A stretch of DNA of 64,000 bases from Taishania sp965247975 (lineage in GTDB: Bacteria > Bacteroidota > Bacteroidia > Flavobacteriales_D > Crocinitomicaceae): assembly GCA_965247975.1 (NCBI GenBank), contig OZ252050.1:3472001-3536000 (forward strand), given 5' to 3'. The notes beneath the pieces were generated by a model, which worked only from the letters and a program-made list of their open reading frames with translations, made no database searches and had not been told where the DNA came from. The first letter of the stretch is position 1; each line of letters starts with the position of its first letter. Positions 34,205-44,740 of this stretch are shown in pieces. The position numbers were made by a program, and so were the translations under genes.

Positions 34205-34211
34205 CACCGAC

Positions 34212-35261
34212 ATGGAAAAACAGAACATCCGAAATTTATCTTTGGCTGAATTAAAAGGCGCGATTGAGCAATTGGGCGAAAAGGGATTTCGTGCCAAACA
34301 AATTCATGAATGGCTCTGGAAAAAAGATGCCTCGTCATTTGCCCAAATGTCGAATTTGAGTATTGAATTTCGTGAAATTCTGGAAAATCAATTCTTCATT
34401 GATAAAATTCAACTAGAAGATCAACAAATTTCCAACGATCGAACGATCAAATGTGCTTTTTCAGTAGAACAAGGAAAAGTTGTGGAAGGTGTTTTAATTC
34501 CAACCACAAATCGCATGACGGCCTGTATTTCCTCGCAAGTAGGTTGCAGTTTGGAATGTAAATTTTGTGCGACTGGCAAATTAAAATTGCTCCGAAACCT
34601 CTCGCCAGGAGAAATCGTTGATCAAGTCGTTTACTTGAATAATGAAGCCGAAACAAGGTATGGAATTCCTTTGAGTAACATTGTGTACATGGGAATGGGC
34701 GAACCATTGTTGAATTACAAAAACATGTTGCGCTCAACTGAACTTCTCACATCTCCAGATGGATTGGGAATTTCTCCTCGTCGAATTACCGTTTCCACGG
34801 CTGGAATAGCCAAAATGATTAAAAAATTAGGCGACGACCAAGTGAAATTCAATCTTGCGCTTTCTTTGCATGCTGCGAATGATGAAAAACGTAGTAAGAT
34901 TATGGAAATAAATGACTCCAACAACTTGGAAACACTATCTGAAGCATTGGTTCATTTTCACGATAAAACAGGAACTCGCGTTACATTTGAGTACATTATC
35001 TTCAAAGATTTCAACGATTCCATCGAAGATGCCCGTGAACTGGTCGCTTTCTCACGATGTGTTCCTTGCAAAATCAATATCATTGAATACAATCCCATCG
35101 ATGACAGCGAATTTCAACAGGCAAGTACTAATCGAGTTAATGAATTTGCTGACTATTTAGAAAGCAAAGGTCTGATTGTAAATATCCGAAGAAGTCGAGG
35201 AAAAGACATTGATGCAGCATGCGGTCAACTGGCGAACAAGAATAAAGCTTCTAGTAAATGA
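34212..35261 (+). CDS. rlmN: Dual-specificity 23S rRNA A2503 / tRNA A37 C2-methyltransferase
   Basis: RlmN is a radical SAM enzyme that methylates C2 of A2503 in 23S rRNA and A37 of some tRNAs. The 349-residue protein has the 4Fe-4S motif CSLECKFCATG (about residues 117-127), GEIVDQVVYLN, NIVYMGMGEPLLNY, the NLALSLHAA strand, and a C-terminal SRGKDIDAACGQLA containing the second catalytic Cys (about residue 338). Length fits the family. It is convergent with the second gldM copy. Confidence 0.95.
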   Translation: MEKQNIRNLSLAELKGAIEQLGEKGFRAKQIHEWLWKKDASSFAQMSNLSIEFREILENQFFIDKIQLEDQQISNDRTIKCAFSVEQGKVVEGVLIPTTNRMTACISSQVGCSLECKFCATGKLKLLRNLSPGEIVDQVVYLNNEAETRYGIPLSNIVYMGMGEPLLNYKNMLRSTELLTSPDGLGISPRRITVSTAGIAKMIKKLGDDQVKFNLALSLHAANDEKRSKIMEINDSNNLETLSEALVHFHDKTGTRVTFEYIIFKDFNDSIEDARELVAFSRCVPCKINIIEYNPIDDSEFQQASTNRVNEFADYLESKGLIVNIRRSRGKDIDAACGQLANKNKASSK

Positions 35262-35267
35262 TGAATT

Positions 35268-35314
35268 TTGAGTGATGAATTTTGAATTGTGTTCTCCAAA
35301 AATTCACCACTCAA
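35268..35314. terminator. Hairpin between convergent rlmN and second gldM
   Basis: TTGAGTGATGAATTTT (35268-35283) pairs with AAAATTCACCACTCAA (35299-35314) over 16 bp with one mismatch; loop 15 nt. There is no long T run, but its placement between two gene ends suggests transcription termination on both strands. Confidence 0.5.
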
Positions 35315-35330
35315 CCTTCACAAGAATAAA

Positions 35331-37076
35331 CTAAATTTTATACGACGACGAAATTCGCCGCTCTACTTTGTCAATAGGATTCATAACAGTAGCATTTATT
35401 GTAACATTCATCCCTGGCTTCGCCATTTTCACTATGGCAAGTGCTTTAGAAAAGTCAGCACCAGTGCCAGTAGGCGGCGCACCAGGATTATTGCTAACAA
35501 TGCACTCCCATCGTATAATTTGAAATTGAGCATTCAATGGAATGCCAGGTCCATATTTCGCAATAAGTTGGTTTGATGTTTTTGGCGCCTGTCCACCACT
35601 AGCTCCTCCCCAGAATAACTCAGGATTTGGAAGTGACAATACTCTAAATTTTTGAGATAACAACATTTGTGTTTTTTTCGTAACAGAATTAACCCCGGAA
35701 ACTGTTAAAACCGCATCTCTTGCCGCACCGGGTCTAGCAACCCAAAGATCGCCTTCACGCGTTAATGATGTTCCTGATGATGCTGTTAGTTGAGTTTGAT
35801 CGAATCCTGAAGCTACCGCTGAAATCATATTGTTATACCCACGATAAAGCACATTAAATTCTGGAAGTGAAATTGCTCCAGCGGGCTTCATGACTTTCAC
35901 TTTATGTTCCCATTTCTCAATTTTTTCCACACCTAATTTGGTCTTAATGGAAACGGTCCCTGATAATGTCATTTCATTTCCACTCGCTTTTACTTTGATT
36001 TTTCCTTGTCCATTTTCGCCCAAAAATGTATTGCCATTGAAAGAAACTGTTGGATTATTGTCCGAATCATAAGCTGCCATCATCACACTCAATTCAATGT
36101 CTTCCCCCGCATTTGCGAAAGCAGGACCATATGCAAGACCTATAACTTTGTTAAAGGAAAAATCGCCAACACCTACTTTGCTTTTATAATTGCCAAGCGA
36201 TAAAGCTCGAGCCGCCAAAATTTCTTGTTGCATGGAAGATAAGGATGCAATCGCCGCAACAACTGGCGAGTGGTCGAAGGTCATGCCAATCCAATGCACT
36301 CCCGACTGATCATGGACAGTATTTCGCTCCTTCTTTGTCAGCATTAAATACAAATCAATTAAAACTTGCTTGTCCTCTTTTAAATTTGCCTTGCTTTTAT
36401 CAATCATTTTGGTGACTTTCTTCGTCAAATCCTTGTTATCTACAAAATTGTTGATTGGCTTTGTTTCAATTTTGAATCCGTTTTGTGCTCCTGGCAATTG
36501 ATACGTTCCTGTGGAATTAACAATAAACGTTCGAAATTCATTGTATCTGTTCCACAATTCAAGTCCTTTTCCTTTCGGATTTTTAATGTCTTCATTCACT
36601 CCCAGAACGCGCATTGGCTCATCGTATTTATCCATTCCTTCGACCGCTGCAAGCCACATTCTAGTTGGTGTGATTCCATCTTGTTTTTTCCAAAGAATAG
36701 CTTTATGGTCTTGAAATTTAAATTGACCAACATCTTCTCCACTTTCTTTTAAAATATCCAATTTCAACTGATCGATAAATCCGATGATTTCCTTCGTTTC
36801 TTTATCAATCGCTTCCATTTTTTTTGCGACGTAAATCAACTTATCGCGTTTTTCTTTTTGATCAGCTCCCGTTGTTGTTAAAATTTCAGATTTAACATCA
36901 CTCAAAAAAACTTTGCCTCTATCAGCCTGAACGATGTTCACTTTTTGCATGTTTTCCTCGATTGCCACAAAAGCATCAAGAATTGATTTTGAAACGTTCA
37001 ATGCAAGTAATGCTGTGAGCACTAAATACATCATTCCGATCATTTTTTGTCTTGGTGTTTCTTTTCCTCCTGCCAT
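35331..37076 (-). CDS. gldM: GldM paralogue (second copy), T9SS motor component
   Basis: A 581-residue second GldM. GldM is anchored by one N-terminal helix and spans the periplasm; with GldL it forms the proton-driven motor of the T9SS. The start MAGGKETPRQKMIGMMYLVLTALLALNVSKSILDAFVAIEEN is almost identical to the first copy (580 residues, 39296-41038), while the rest has clearly diverged, e.g. the C-terminal domain ISLPEFNVLYRGYNNMISAVASGFDQTQLTA and ...RRISSSYKI. Both look intact. It lies downstream of the second gldN, separated by a terminator-like hairpin, so it may have its own transcript. Whether it forms an alternative motor is unknown. Confidence 0.9.
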   Translation of the reverse strand: MAGGKETPRQKMIGMMYLVLTALLALNVSKSILDAFVAIEENMQKVNIVQADRGKVFLSDVKSEILTTTGADQKEKRDKLIYVAKKMEAIDKETKEIIGFIDQLKLDILKESGEDVGQFKFQDHKAILWKKQDGITPTRMWLAAVEGMDKYDEPMRVLGVNEDIKNPKGKGLELWNRYNEFRTFIVNSTGTYQLPGAQNGFKIETKPINNFVDNKDLTKKVTKMIDKSKANLKEDKQVLIDLYLMLTKKERNTVHDQSGVHWIGMTFDHSPVVAAIASLSSMQQEILAARALSLGNYKSKVGVGDFSFNKVIGLAYGPAFANAGEDIELSVMMAAYDSDNNPTVSFNGNTFLGENGQGKIKVKASGNEMTLSGTVSIKTKLGVEKIEKWEHKVKVMKPAGAISLPEFNVLYRGYNNMISAVASGFDQTQLTASSGTSLTREGDLWVARPGAARDAVLTVSGVNSVTKKTQMLLSQKFRVLSLPNPELFWGGASGGQAPKTSNQLIAKYGPGIPLNAQFQIIRWECIVSNNPGAPPTGTGADFSKALAIVKMAKPGMNVTINATVMNPIDKVERRISSSYKI

Positions 37077-37153
37077 GATATTAAATTTTAATGTTTATAT
37101 CCATGGAATGCACCGAAAGAAAAAAGTCACAAGTGAAAGTATAAGACACAAAA

Positions 37154-37180
37154 AAGCCCCTCCAAAATTTGGAAGGGCTT
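37154..37180 (-). terminator. Terminator between second gldN and second gldM
   Basis: On the minus strand, AAGCCC/GGGCTT and TCCAAA/TTTGGA helices separated by one mismatch are followed by a T run (complement of the A run at 37150-37155). It lies 18 bp after the second gldN stop. Confidence 0.7.
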
Positions 37181-37198
37181 CATATAAATTAGTTGATT

Positions 37199-38197
37199 TT
37201 AGAAATCCCAAACATCGTGTTCGATCGTTCTAATTTCTTCTTTGATTTTTTCAGCTTCGTACAAAGCATCGATACCTGTTCGGTATGTTTCGATCTTTCT
37301 ATCGAAATTATTACTTGCTTTGTAAGCTACAGCATTGAATTTACGTTTCCAGAACAAATCATCAAAACTCATCCATTGTGTATCGTTCTTGTCATTGTAA
37401 ACAAAATAATTATTGAATACAAAACGACAGTGAGGGAAATACAACCAAAACAATTCTTTTGTACCAACGATAGTATAAACTCCACTTGCATCTACTGCTT
37501 TGTCGTAAATTACAGGTGCAATCGCAATAATTCGTACATCCATCACAGATCTTTCTTTATCAAAGAACCAATCTTCCTTCAAACGGTATTGAATAATATC
37601 TTTCGAATTATACCAAATTGTATCTTCAGGTGGATATTTGAAACTTTGAACACCTGTAACTGGATCAATGAGAATAATTGGTTCACCATATTCATCCACT
37701 TCTGGAATCGTACTTGTTGGTCCTAAACCTCCTAAATAATACAACATCGTCTTTCTAAACTCCGCATCTGTCGTATAATTCAAACCTGGTTGAGGGTCTA
37801 TAGGATATTTCAATTGATCACCATCTTTTTCACCGAAAACATCATTTGGATTGTAAGGAGAAAAAACACGCAAATCTCCATTGATAACATGTTGACGAAT
37901 GATCGTCCACAAGCTCCAACGTTGTGAGTGTCTTACCCAAACTCCATTTCTAGTGATGTCATCAAAAGGATAAAGCAACGGATGATTGATTTTCTCACGA
38001 AGGTCAATTGTCTCCCAAACGCGCTTACTCCAAATCAAATCCGCCTCACGCACATGTTCGTATGGAATTAATCTTTTTGTAGGAATATTTGCACTTATAC
38101 TAATTCCACCACCAACATCATTTTCAATAGGTCCTCCGTTTTGTGAAAAGAGCATCCAAGGACAAACTAAGATTATAAGAAATGTCTCAAACTTCAT
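37199..38197 (-). CDS. gldN: GldN paralogue (GldO-like), T9SS periplasmic ring component
   Basis: A 332-residue GldN-family protein. GldN (PorN) forms the periplasmic ring with lipoprotein GldK. I start it at ATG 38197, giving a signal peptide (MKFETFLIILVCPWMLFSQ). A 26-codon upstream extension would run through a terminator hairpin and into the previous gene. From IPYEHVREADLIWSK to the C-terminal HDVWDF the protein is identical to the first GldN (38263-39279), whereas the signal peptide and about 25 following residues differ. In Flavobacterium johnsoniae the neighbouring gldO is a partly redundant gldN paralogue; this gene is placed likewise. Confidence 0.9.
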   Translation of the reverse strand: MKFETFLIILVCPWMLFSQNGGPIENDVGGGISISANIPTKRLIPYEHVREADLIWSKRVWETIDLREKINHPLLYPFDDITRNGVWVRHSQRWSLWTIIRQHVINGDLRVFSPYNPNDVFGEKDGDQLKYPIDPQPGLNYTTDAEFRKTMLYYLGGLGPTSTIPEVDEYGEPIILIDPVTGVQSFKYPPEDTIWYNSKDIIQYRLKEDWFFDKERSVMDVRIIAIAPVIYDKAVDASGVYTIVGTKELFWLYFPHCRFVFNNYFVYNDKNDTQWMSFDDLFWKRKFNAVAYKASNNFDRKIETYRTGIDALYEAEKIKEEIRTIEHDVWDF

Positions 38198-38211
38198 AAT
38201 CCTAAAACGAA

Positions 38212-38242
38212 AAAACCGCTCTTCGTTACAAAGAGCGGTTTT
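38212..38242 (-). terminator. Terminator between the two gldN copies
   Basis: AAAACCGCTCTT (38212-38223) pairs perfectly with AAGAGCGGTTTT (38231-38242) around a 7-nt loop. On the minus strand it continues into TTCGTTTTAGG, a T-rich tail. It lies 20 bp after the first gldN stop and 15 bp before the second gldN start. Confidence 0.7.
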
Positions 38243-38262
38243 CATCATACTTCTATAAAGTC

Positions 38263-39279
38263 TTAGAAATCCCAAACATCATGTTCGATCGTTCTAATTT
38301 CTTCTTTGATTTTTTCAGCTTCGTACAAAGCATCGATACCTGTTCGGTACGTTTCAATCTTTCTATCGAAATTATTACTTGCTTTGTAAGCTACAGCATT
38401 GAATTTACGTTTCCAGAACAAATCATCAAAACTCATCCATTGTGTATCGTTCTTGTCATTGTAAACAAAATAATTATTGAATACAAAACGACAGTGAGGG
38501 AAATACAACCAAAACAATTCTTTTGTACCAACGATAGTATAAACTCCACTTGCATCTACTGCTTTGTCGTAAATTACAGGTGCAATCGCAATAATTCGTA
38601 CATCCATCACAGATCTTTCTTTATCAAAGAACCAATCTTCCTTCAAACGGTATTGAATAATGTCTTTCGAATTATACCAAATTGTATCTTCAGGTGGATA
38701 TTTGAAACTTTGAACACCCGTAACTGGATCGATGAGAATAATTGGTTCACCATACTCATCCACTTCTGGAATCGTACTAGTTGGTCCTAAACCTCCCAAA
38801 TAATACAACATCGTCTTTCTAAACTCCGCATCTGTCGTATAATTCAAACCTGGTTGAGGGTCTATAGGATATTTCAATTGATCACCATCTTTTTCACCGA
38901 AAACATCATTTGGATTGTAAGGAGAAAAAACACGCAAATCTCCATTGATAACATGTTGACGAATGATCGTCCACAAGCTCCAACGTTGTGAGTGTCTTAC
39001 CCAAACTCCATTTCTAGTGATGTCATCAAAAGGATAAAGCAACGGATGATTGATTTTCTCACGAAGGTCAATTGTCTCCCAAACGCGTTTACTCCAAATC
39101 AAATCCGCCTCACGCACATGTTCGTAAGGAATCATGCGTTTTGTTGGAATATGCTCTGTAATCACCACCCCATCAATCACACCATCTGCTGGCACGTTGA
39201 TAGGCCCACCGTTGATGTCCTGTGCCAAAACAGACACTGAACAAACCAACACTCCTACACTAACAATTAAACTTTTCAT
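38263..39279 (-). CDS. gldN: GldN, T9SS periplasmic ring component
   Basis: A 338-residue GldN/PorN with a signal peptide (MKSLIVSVGVLVCSVSVLAQ). GldN and GldK assemble the large periplasmic ring of the type IX secretion system, linked to the GldLM motor. Family features are the IPYEHVREADLIWSKRVWETIDLREKINHPLLYP block and the C-terminal DDLFWKRKFNAVAYKASNNFDR. It is 16 bp after gldM in the gldKLMN operon and is followed by a terminator, then by a second copy with an identical mature core. Confidence 0.93.
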   Translation of the reverse strand: MKSLIVSVGVLVCSVSVLAQDINGGPINVPADGVIDGVVITEHIPTKRMIPYEHVREADLIWSKRVWETIDLREKINHPLLYPFDDITRNGVWVRHSQRWSLWTIIRQHVINGDLRVFSPYNPNDVFGEKDGDQLKYPIDPQPGLNYTTDAEFRKTMLYYLGGLGPTSTIPEVDEYGEPIILIDPVTGVQSFKYPPEDTIWYNSKDIIQYRLKEDWFFDKERSVMDVRIIAIAPVIYDKAVDASGVYTIVGTKELFWLYFPHCRFVFNNYFVYNDKNDTQWMSFDDLFWKRKFNAVAYKASNNFDRKIETYRTGIDALYEAEKIKEEIRTIEHDVWDF

Positions 39280-39295
39280 AATTCAATCAATTAAA

Positions 39296-41038
<1,743 letters not shown>

Positions 41039-41098
41039 GTTAATTTTTTTTTATTGTTTACAATAATGGAATGCAATCAAATTAAAAAGTAGTTTGAA

Positions 41099-41920
41099 TT
41101 ACTTTGAAATTGTCATTGCTTTTAACATGTTTCCGTATACACTATTAAGATCTGTCAAGTTTCTAGATAACATTGCCATATTTTCTTTGTACATGCGTGT
41201 ATCTTCAGCTGAATCAGAAAGATTTGTCATCATTTCAGTTACTTTCTCTTGGAATTTTTGAGTTGACTCTAAATGTTGTGTTGAACCTTGCAATTGCAAT
41301 TCATATACATTGTTCAAAGCTGCCAAGTTTTTCGAAACTTTTTGCATTTGCTCTCCAAAAGACTCACCTTCTTGCGTAGTTGAAGTCATTCCTGAGATTG
41401 ATACTGACGCTCTTTCATAAGCCTCAGACAATGTCGAAACTTTATCAGATGCCGCTTGCAAACTTGAAACATAAGAATCAGTTGCTGCAGCAGCGGTTGT
41501 TACAGATTTCAATTGATTAGCATTCTCACCAAGAGCGCGCATACCATCTCCTAATCTTTCTAATAATTGACCGTCAATTTTGGCTTCCTCTAACATTTTA
41601 TCCAAATGTTCAGTAATTCCAGTTCCACCAGACACACCTTTTGCTCTAGACGCACCAGCTTGGAGAGCGCTGTGATCTAAGTCGTCTGAATGTCCCAATG
41701 CCAATTCTGGGTAAACCAATTCCCAATTTGGATCTTCATGAATTGGCTCAAATGCCGAGAAAATAAAGATTAACGCCTCTGTTGAGAGCCCTACAACAAG
41801 CATTGGTCCTGCAAACGGCCAGTGCATGATTTTAAATAACGCTCCAACGATTACGACAGCCGCACCGAATCCGTACAACTTCGCCATGAATTTTTTCCAT
41901 CCTTTACTTCCTGGTTTCAT
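41099..41920 (-). CDS. gldL: GldL, T9SS motor inner-membrane protein
   Basis: A 273-residue GldL/PorL. Two N-terminal transmembrane helices (about residues 10-55: LYGFGAAVVIVGALFKIMHW and MLVVGLSTEALIFIFSAFEP, with Lys 27 and the Glu in the second helix as candidate proton-path residues) precede a long cytoplasmic coiled region rich in Ala, Ser and Leu. GldL forms the stator-like ring around GldM. It is second in the gldKLMN operon, 48 bp after gldK. Confidence 0.93.
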   Translation of the reverse strand: MKPGSKGWKKFMAKLYGFGAAVVIVGALFKIMHWPFAGPMLVVGLSTEALIFIFSAFEPIHEDPNWELVYPELALGHSDDLDHSALQAGASRAKGVSGGTGITEHLDKMLEEAKIDGQLLERLGDGMRALGENANQLKSVTTAAAATDSYVSSLQAASDKVSTLSEAYERASVSISGMTSTTQEGESFGEQMQKVSKNLAALNNVYELQLQGSTQHLESTQKFQEKVTEMMTNLSDSAEDTRMYKENMAMLSRNLTDLNSVYGNMLKAMTISK

Positions 41921-41968
41921 AGTTTTTCTAGTTTTTAAATTTTTGTTTTATTTTACTTGCTGGTATTC

Positions 41969-43516
41969 TTAGCGAAGTTGTATATCGCTTCGAAGTTCTT
42001 CGCCACCCTCACGAGAGAAGTCAGCTCCTCCTCGTCCTAAGTGTGTCATTACGTCTCTAAATCCTACGTATGACTTGGCAGTATCTTGATACTCGTATGT
42101 ACGAGATCCATTTCTCATGTAATATCCTATGTCTTTCCAAGAACCTCCACGAATTACTTTTCGTTTCATTGACGGTGGATCCCAGTCCATTGCATTGTAT
42201 CTGTAATCAGCATTTAAATCGTTTGAGAACTCATACATTGACTCATCGTATGCCGTTTCACACCATTCGGCAACGTTACCAGCCATACAATATAACCCCC
42301 AACCATTTGGATTATAAGAATAAACTTTCACCGTATGGAAACCACCATCCTCGAAATAGCGACCTCTCATTGGTTTGAAGTTTCCTAAGAAACATCCTGA
42401 CTCGTTACGAATGTAAGGTCCACCCCAAGGATATTGTGACATGTTCAAATCTCCGCGCGAACCTCTTTCCCATTCAGCCTCAGTTGGCAAACGGAAATCA
42501 TTCACAAATAAATCTCCCATTGCAACCAACCAGTTATTCAACAATTGAGTTCTCCAAATTGAAAATGCTTTTGCTTGTACCCAAGTCACACCAACAACAG
42601 GATAATTGTCGTACGCCGGATGCCAGAAATACATATTTGTCATTGGATCATGAAACGTATATGTAAAATCTCTTACCCAACATAATGTATCAGGATAAAC
42701 GTTAATTGTTTCATCGATGATAAATCTCTGACGATTTTCATGTCCTCGAATGGCATTGTTTTGACCTAATTTATTGAAGTGCCCCATGTCTTTATCTTGT
42801 CCTTGAGGCTCACCTGTGAATGGATGCTCAGGAGTCGATAAAGCACGGTGATTTTCAACAACTTTAATTCCTTGTTGATCATATCCACCAGGAACAACGT
42901 CAATTCTTCCTCGTCTCGCAGCTTCCACTAGATCAATCCAAAAATATTTATACATTAATTTACGCGGATCTATTTCACGACGCTTGTAAAATCGTTGAGG
43001 TTGTGGATAATACATATCCGCTAAAATAGGAACCAAATCTGGATCGTTGTAATCAAAGCGTCTGTTCCAATTCAAATTAAAGATTGTTCTGTTTAACTCT
43101 CTGTCAGATGGGTCATAATCCACATATTCCAAAGCACCTTCATCGAAATACAATTCTTCGTAATTAATGAATCGTTCCGCAACATCATCTTCGATTGCAT
43201 CAGATAAGTAAATTTTTTCACGTGCAATTGAATCTCTTACCCAATCAACAAACTGGCGATACTCATTGTTTGATATCTCCGTTTGATCCATGTAAAACGC
43301 CTGAACAGACACCGTTTTTGAACGCGTCTGATGAAGCATTGGCATGTCAGCATCATTCTCCCCAGCTTGATACGAACCACCTTTAACATACACCATTCCC
43401 AAAGGAATTTGTGGGTGATAAACCGGCCTTCCAAGCGTACCCGTCAAGTGCCCGGTTCCTGAACTACAAGAACCTAGTATAGCACCAACTAAACTTAACA
43501 ACAAAAGTTTTCTCAT
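41969..43516 (-). CDS. gldK: GldK, T9SS ring lipoprotein (SUMF1/FGE fold)
   Basis: A 515-residue lipoprotein; signal MRKLLLLSLVGAILGSCSSG with lipobox LGSC, so it is anchored to the outer membrane. The body is the formylglycine-generating-enzyme-like (SUMF1) fold: MVYVKGGSYQAGENDADMPM, QTEISNNEYRQFV, YPVVGVTWVQAKAFSIWRT, RLPTEAEWERGSRG, YCMAGNVAEWCETAYD and KVIRGGSWKDIGYYM. In GldK it acts structurally, forming the ring with GldN. Length exceeds typical FGE enzymes owing to an insert (about 110-270). First gene of gldKLMN, with a candidate promoter inside the end of porP/sprF. Confidence 0.94.
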   Translation of the reverse strand: MRKLLLLSLVGAILGSCSSGTGHLTGTLGRPVYHPQIPLGMVYVKGGSYQAGENDADMPMLHQTRSKTVSVQAFYMDQTEISNNEYRQFVDWVRDSIAREKIYLSDAIEDDVAERFINYEELYFDEGALEYVDYDPSDRELNRTIFNLNWNRRFDYNDPDLVPILADMYYPQPQRFYKRREIDPRKLMYKYFWIDLVEAARRGRIDVVPGGYDQQGIKVVENHRALSTPEHPFTGEPQGQDKDMGHFNKLGQNNAIRGHENRQRFIIDETINVYPDTLCWVRDFTYTFHDPMTNMYFWHPAYDNYPVVGVTWVQAKAFSIWRTQLLNNWLVAMGDLFVNDFRLPTEAEWERGSRGDLNMSQYPWGGPYIRNESGCFLGNFKPMRGRYFEDGGFHTVKVYSYNPNGWGLYCMAGNVAEWCETAYDESMYEFSNDLNADYRYNAMDWDPPSMKRKVIRGGSWKDIGYYMRNGSRTYEYQDTAKSYVGFRDVMTHLGRGGADFSREGGEELRSDIQLR

Positions 43517-43608
43517 TCTACCTCGTTTTTATTTGCCGATATCAATTTTAACAATCTACAGGATCAATCTTATTTTATCGTATAACGGCAACCCTCACAA
43601 TTTAGTTA

Positions 43609-43637
43609 CAAAATTATTAAAAAATATTTACTTACAA
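43609..43637 (-). promoter_or_regulatory. Candidate promoter of the gldKLMN operon
   Basis: On the minus strand TTG (complement of 43635-43637), an 18-nt spacer and an exact TAATTTTG (complement of 43609-43616). It overlaps the porP/sprF stop codon region and would give gldK a leader of about 90 nt, allowing gldKLMN to be expressed separately from the upstream gene. Confidence 0.5.
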
Positions 43638-44567
43638 CCATCTTGGGTGTTTTGACTTCGTAATTGGAATTGGAGGAAACTGATAACAGTATTTCAAAAG
43701 AATCTCATGTGAACCTTGCGAGATGCCCGCCAATTTATTCGTTGTGAAGTCATACGAATAACCTAATGTAATGTTTTTAAATGTACCACCAACCATCGCG
43801 CCAATTGCATCGACTGTACGGTAAGTAATTCCACCATATATCATATTGTTCCACAAATAACGCACATTGATATCACCTGAATATTTAGTTAAATCTGTAC
43901 GCATCAATCCTTGAATATCAATAGCTCCTTTCTTACCAATTCCTAATTTCTTACCTGCCATTAGATAATAATGTCTTGCAGTTTGGTATTTAAAGGATGT
44001 TAAAGCGCTTGCCTTATCACGCATCACAGACTCACTTAAATGTGTGGATGATATACCAACATAGTAGTTTTGCGCTCCCTTCCAATAAAGACCACCATTC
44101 AAATCTAGATTTGTTGCTGAAAAACCAACAGGCAGCGTAACATCAATTGCTGTTGTTGGCGGAACCCAATTTGGTGTTTGAGCGAAATTAATCATCCCAA
44201 TTCCCACACCAATACCTAAAGTACCAGCTGTACCTAATTGAAGTGGGTAAGAATAATTCAATAATAAATTATTTTGTCTATTAAAACCAATCGCATCATG
44301 AAAAAATGCCAAACCAATTCCTCCAGGGAACCAACGATTCATGTTTGCTTCGACATTGAACACTGCAGAATTTGGAGCTCCATTCACTTTGTCCCACTGA
44401 TTTCTATAAATCGCAGTACCACATATTCCTGGCTCCAAACCTGTCGAACCTGGATTAATACTCATTTTATCAAAAATGAAATGCGTAATTAATTTGTCTT
44501 GTTGAGCAACTACACTTCCTGAGATAGTGCACAATACTGTCGATAATAAAAGTAATCGTTTCTTCAT
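43632..44567 (-). CDS. PorP/SprF family T9SS outer-membrane protein
   Basis: A 311-residue PorP/SprF-family barrel with signal peptide (ending TISGSVVAQQ). The family signature appears in the N-terminal part: LITHFIFDKMSINPGSTGLEPGICGTAIYRNQW. The middle and C-terminal strands (YYVGISSTHLSESV, RYLWNNMIYGGITYR, ITLGYSYDF) are typical. Family members link exported proteins to the surface or belong to the core apparatus; in Porphyromonas gingivalis porP precedes porKLMN, the order seen here, so it may be the core PorP. It lies 115 bp before gldK. Confidence 0.9.
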   Translation of the reverse strand: MKKRLLLLSTVLCTISGSVVAQQDKLITHFIFDKMSINPGSTGLEPGICGTAIYRNQWDKVNGAPNSAVFNVEANMNRWFPGGIGLAFFHDAIGFNRQNNLLLNYSYPLQLGTAGTLGIGVGIGMINFAQTPNWVPPTTAIDVTLPVGFSATNLDLNGGLYWKGAQNYYVGISSTHLSESVMRDKASALTSFKYQTARHYYLMAGKKLGIGKKGAIDIQGLMRTDLTKYSGDINVRYLWNNMIYGGITYRTVDAIGAMVGGTFKNITLGYSYDFTTNKLAGISQGSHEILLKYCYQFPPIPITKSKHPRWL

Positions 44568-44652
44568 AAAAAAGTATTAATTTCCTTTGTTAGCAGTCAA
44601 TTAGGTAAAAAACCTATGACATTTAGGGGACTAAAATAAATAATTTTATTTA

Positions 44653-44676
44653 CAAACGAAACTTTTTTTTCGTTTG
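44653..44676 (-). terminator. Weak terminator candidate after arginase-fold gene
   Basis: A 9-bp stem CAAACGAAA/TTTCGTTTG with a 6-nt loop lies 64 bp after the arginase-fold gene stop, followed on the minus strand by AT-rich sequence without a clear T run. Confidence 0.35.
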
Positions 44677-44740
44677 ATTGTTCTTTTTTTTTGTCCGGAT
44701 TAAAAAAAAATGAATTTTACATTAACCCATCCGAGCATAT

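Larger units (their letters stand above)
37199..39125 (-). repeat. Near-identical 863-bp gldN direct repeat (37199-38061 and 38263-39125)
   Basis: The two copies lie at a constant offset of 1,064 bp. Comparing by eye I count about ten substitutions, all apparently synonymous, and no indels. Similarity drops sharply 5' of the codons for PTKR(L/M)IPYEH, where the N-terminal regions diverge. Confidence 0.85.

Noticed and set aside
38198..38275. 26-codon N-terminal extension of the second gldN
   Set aside because: It runs through a terminator hairpin and overlaps the first gldN; the signal peptide begins at ATG 38197.
37193..38790. Two similar plus-strand open frames antisense to the gldN copies
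   Set aside because: They are similar only because the gldN genes are duplicated; Cys/Ile/Phe-rich composition is that of a shadow frame.
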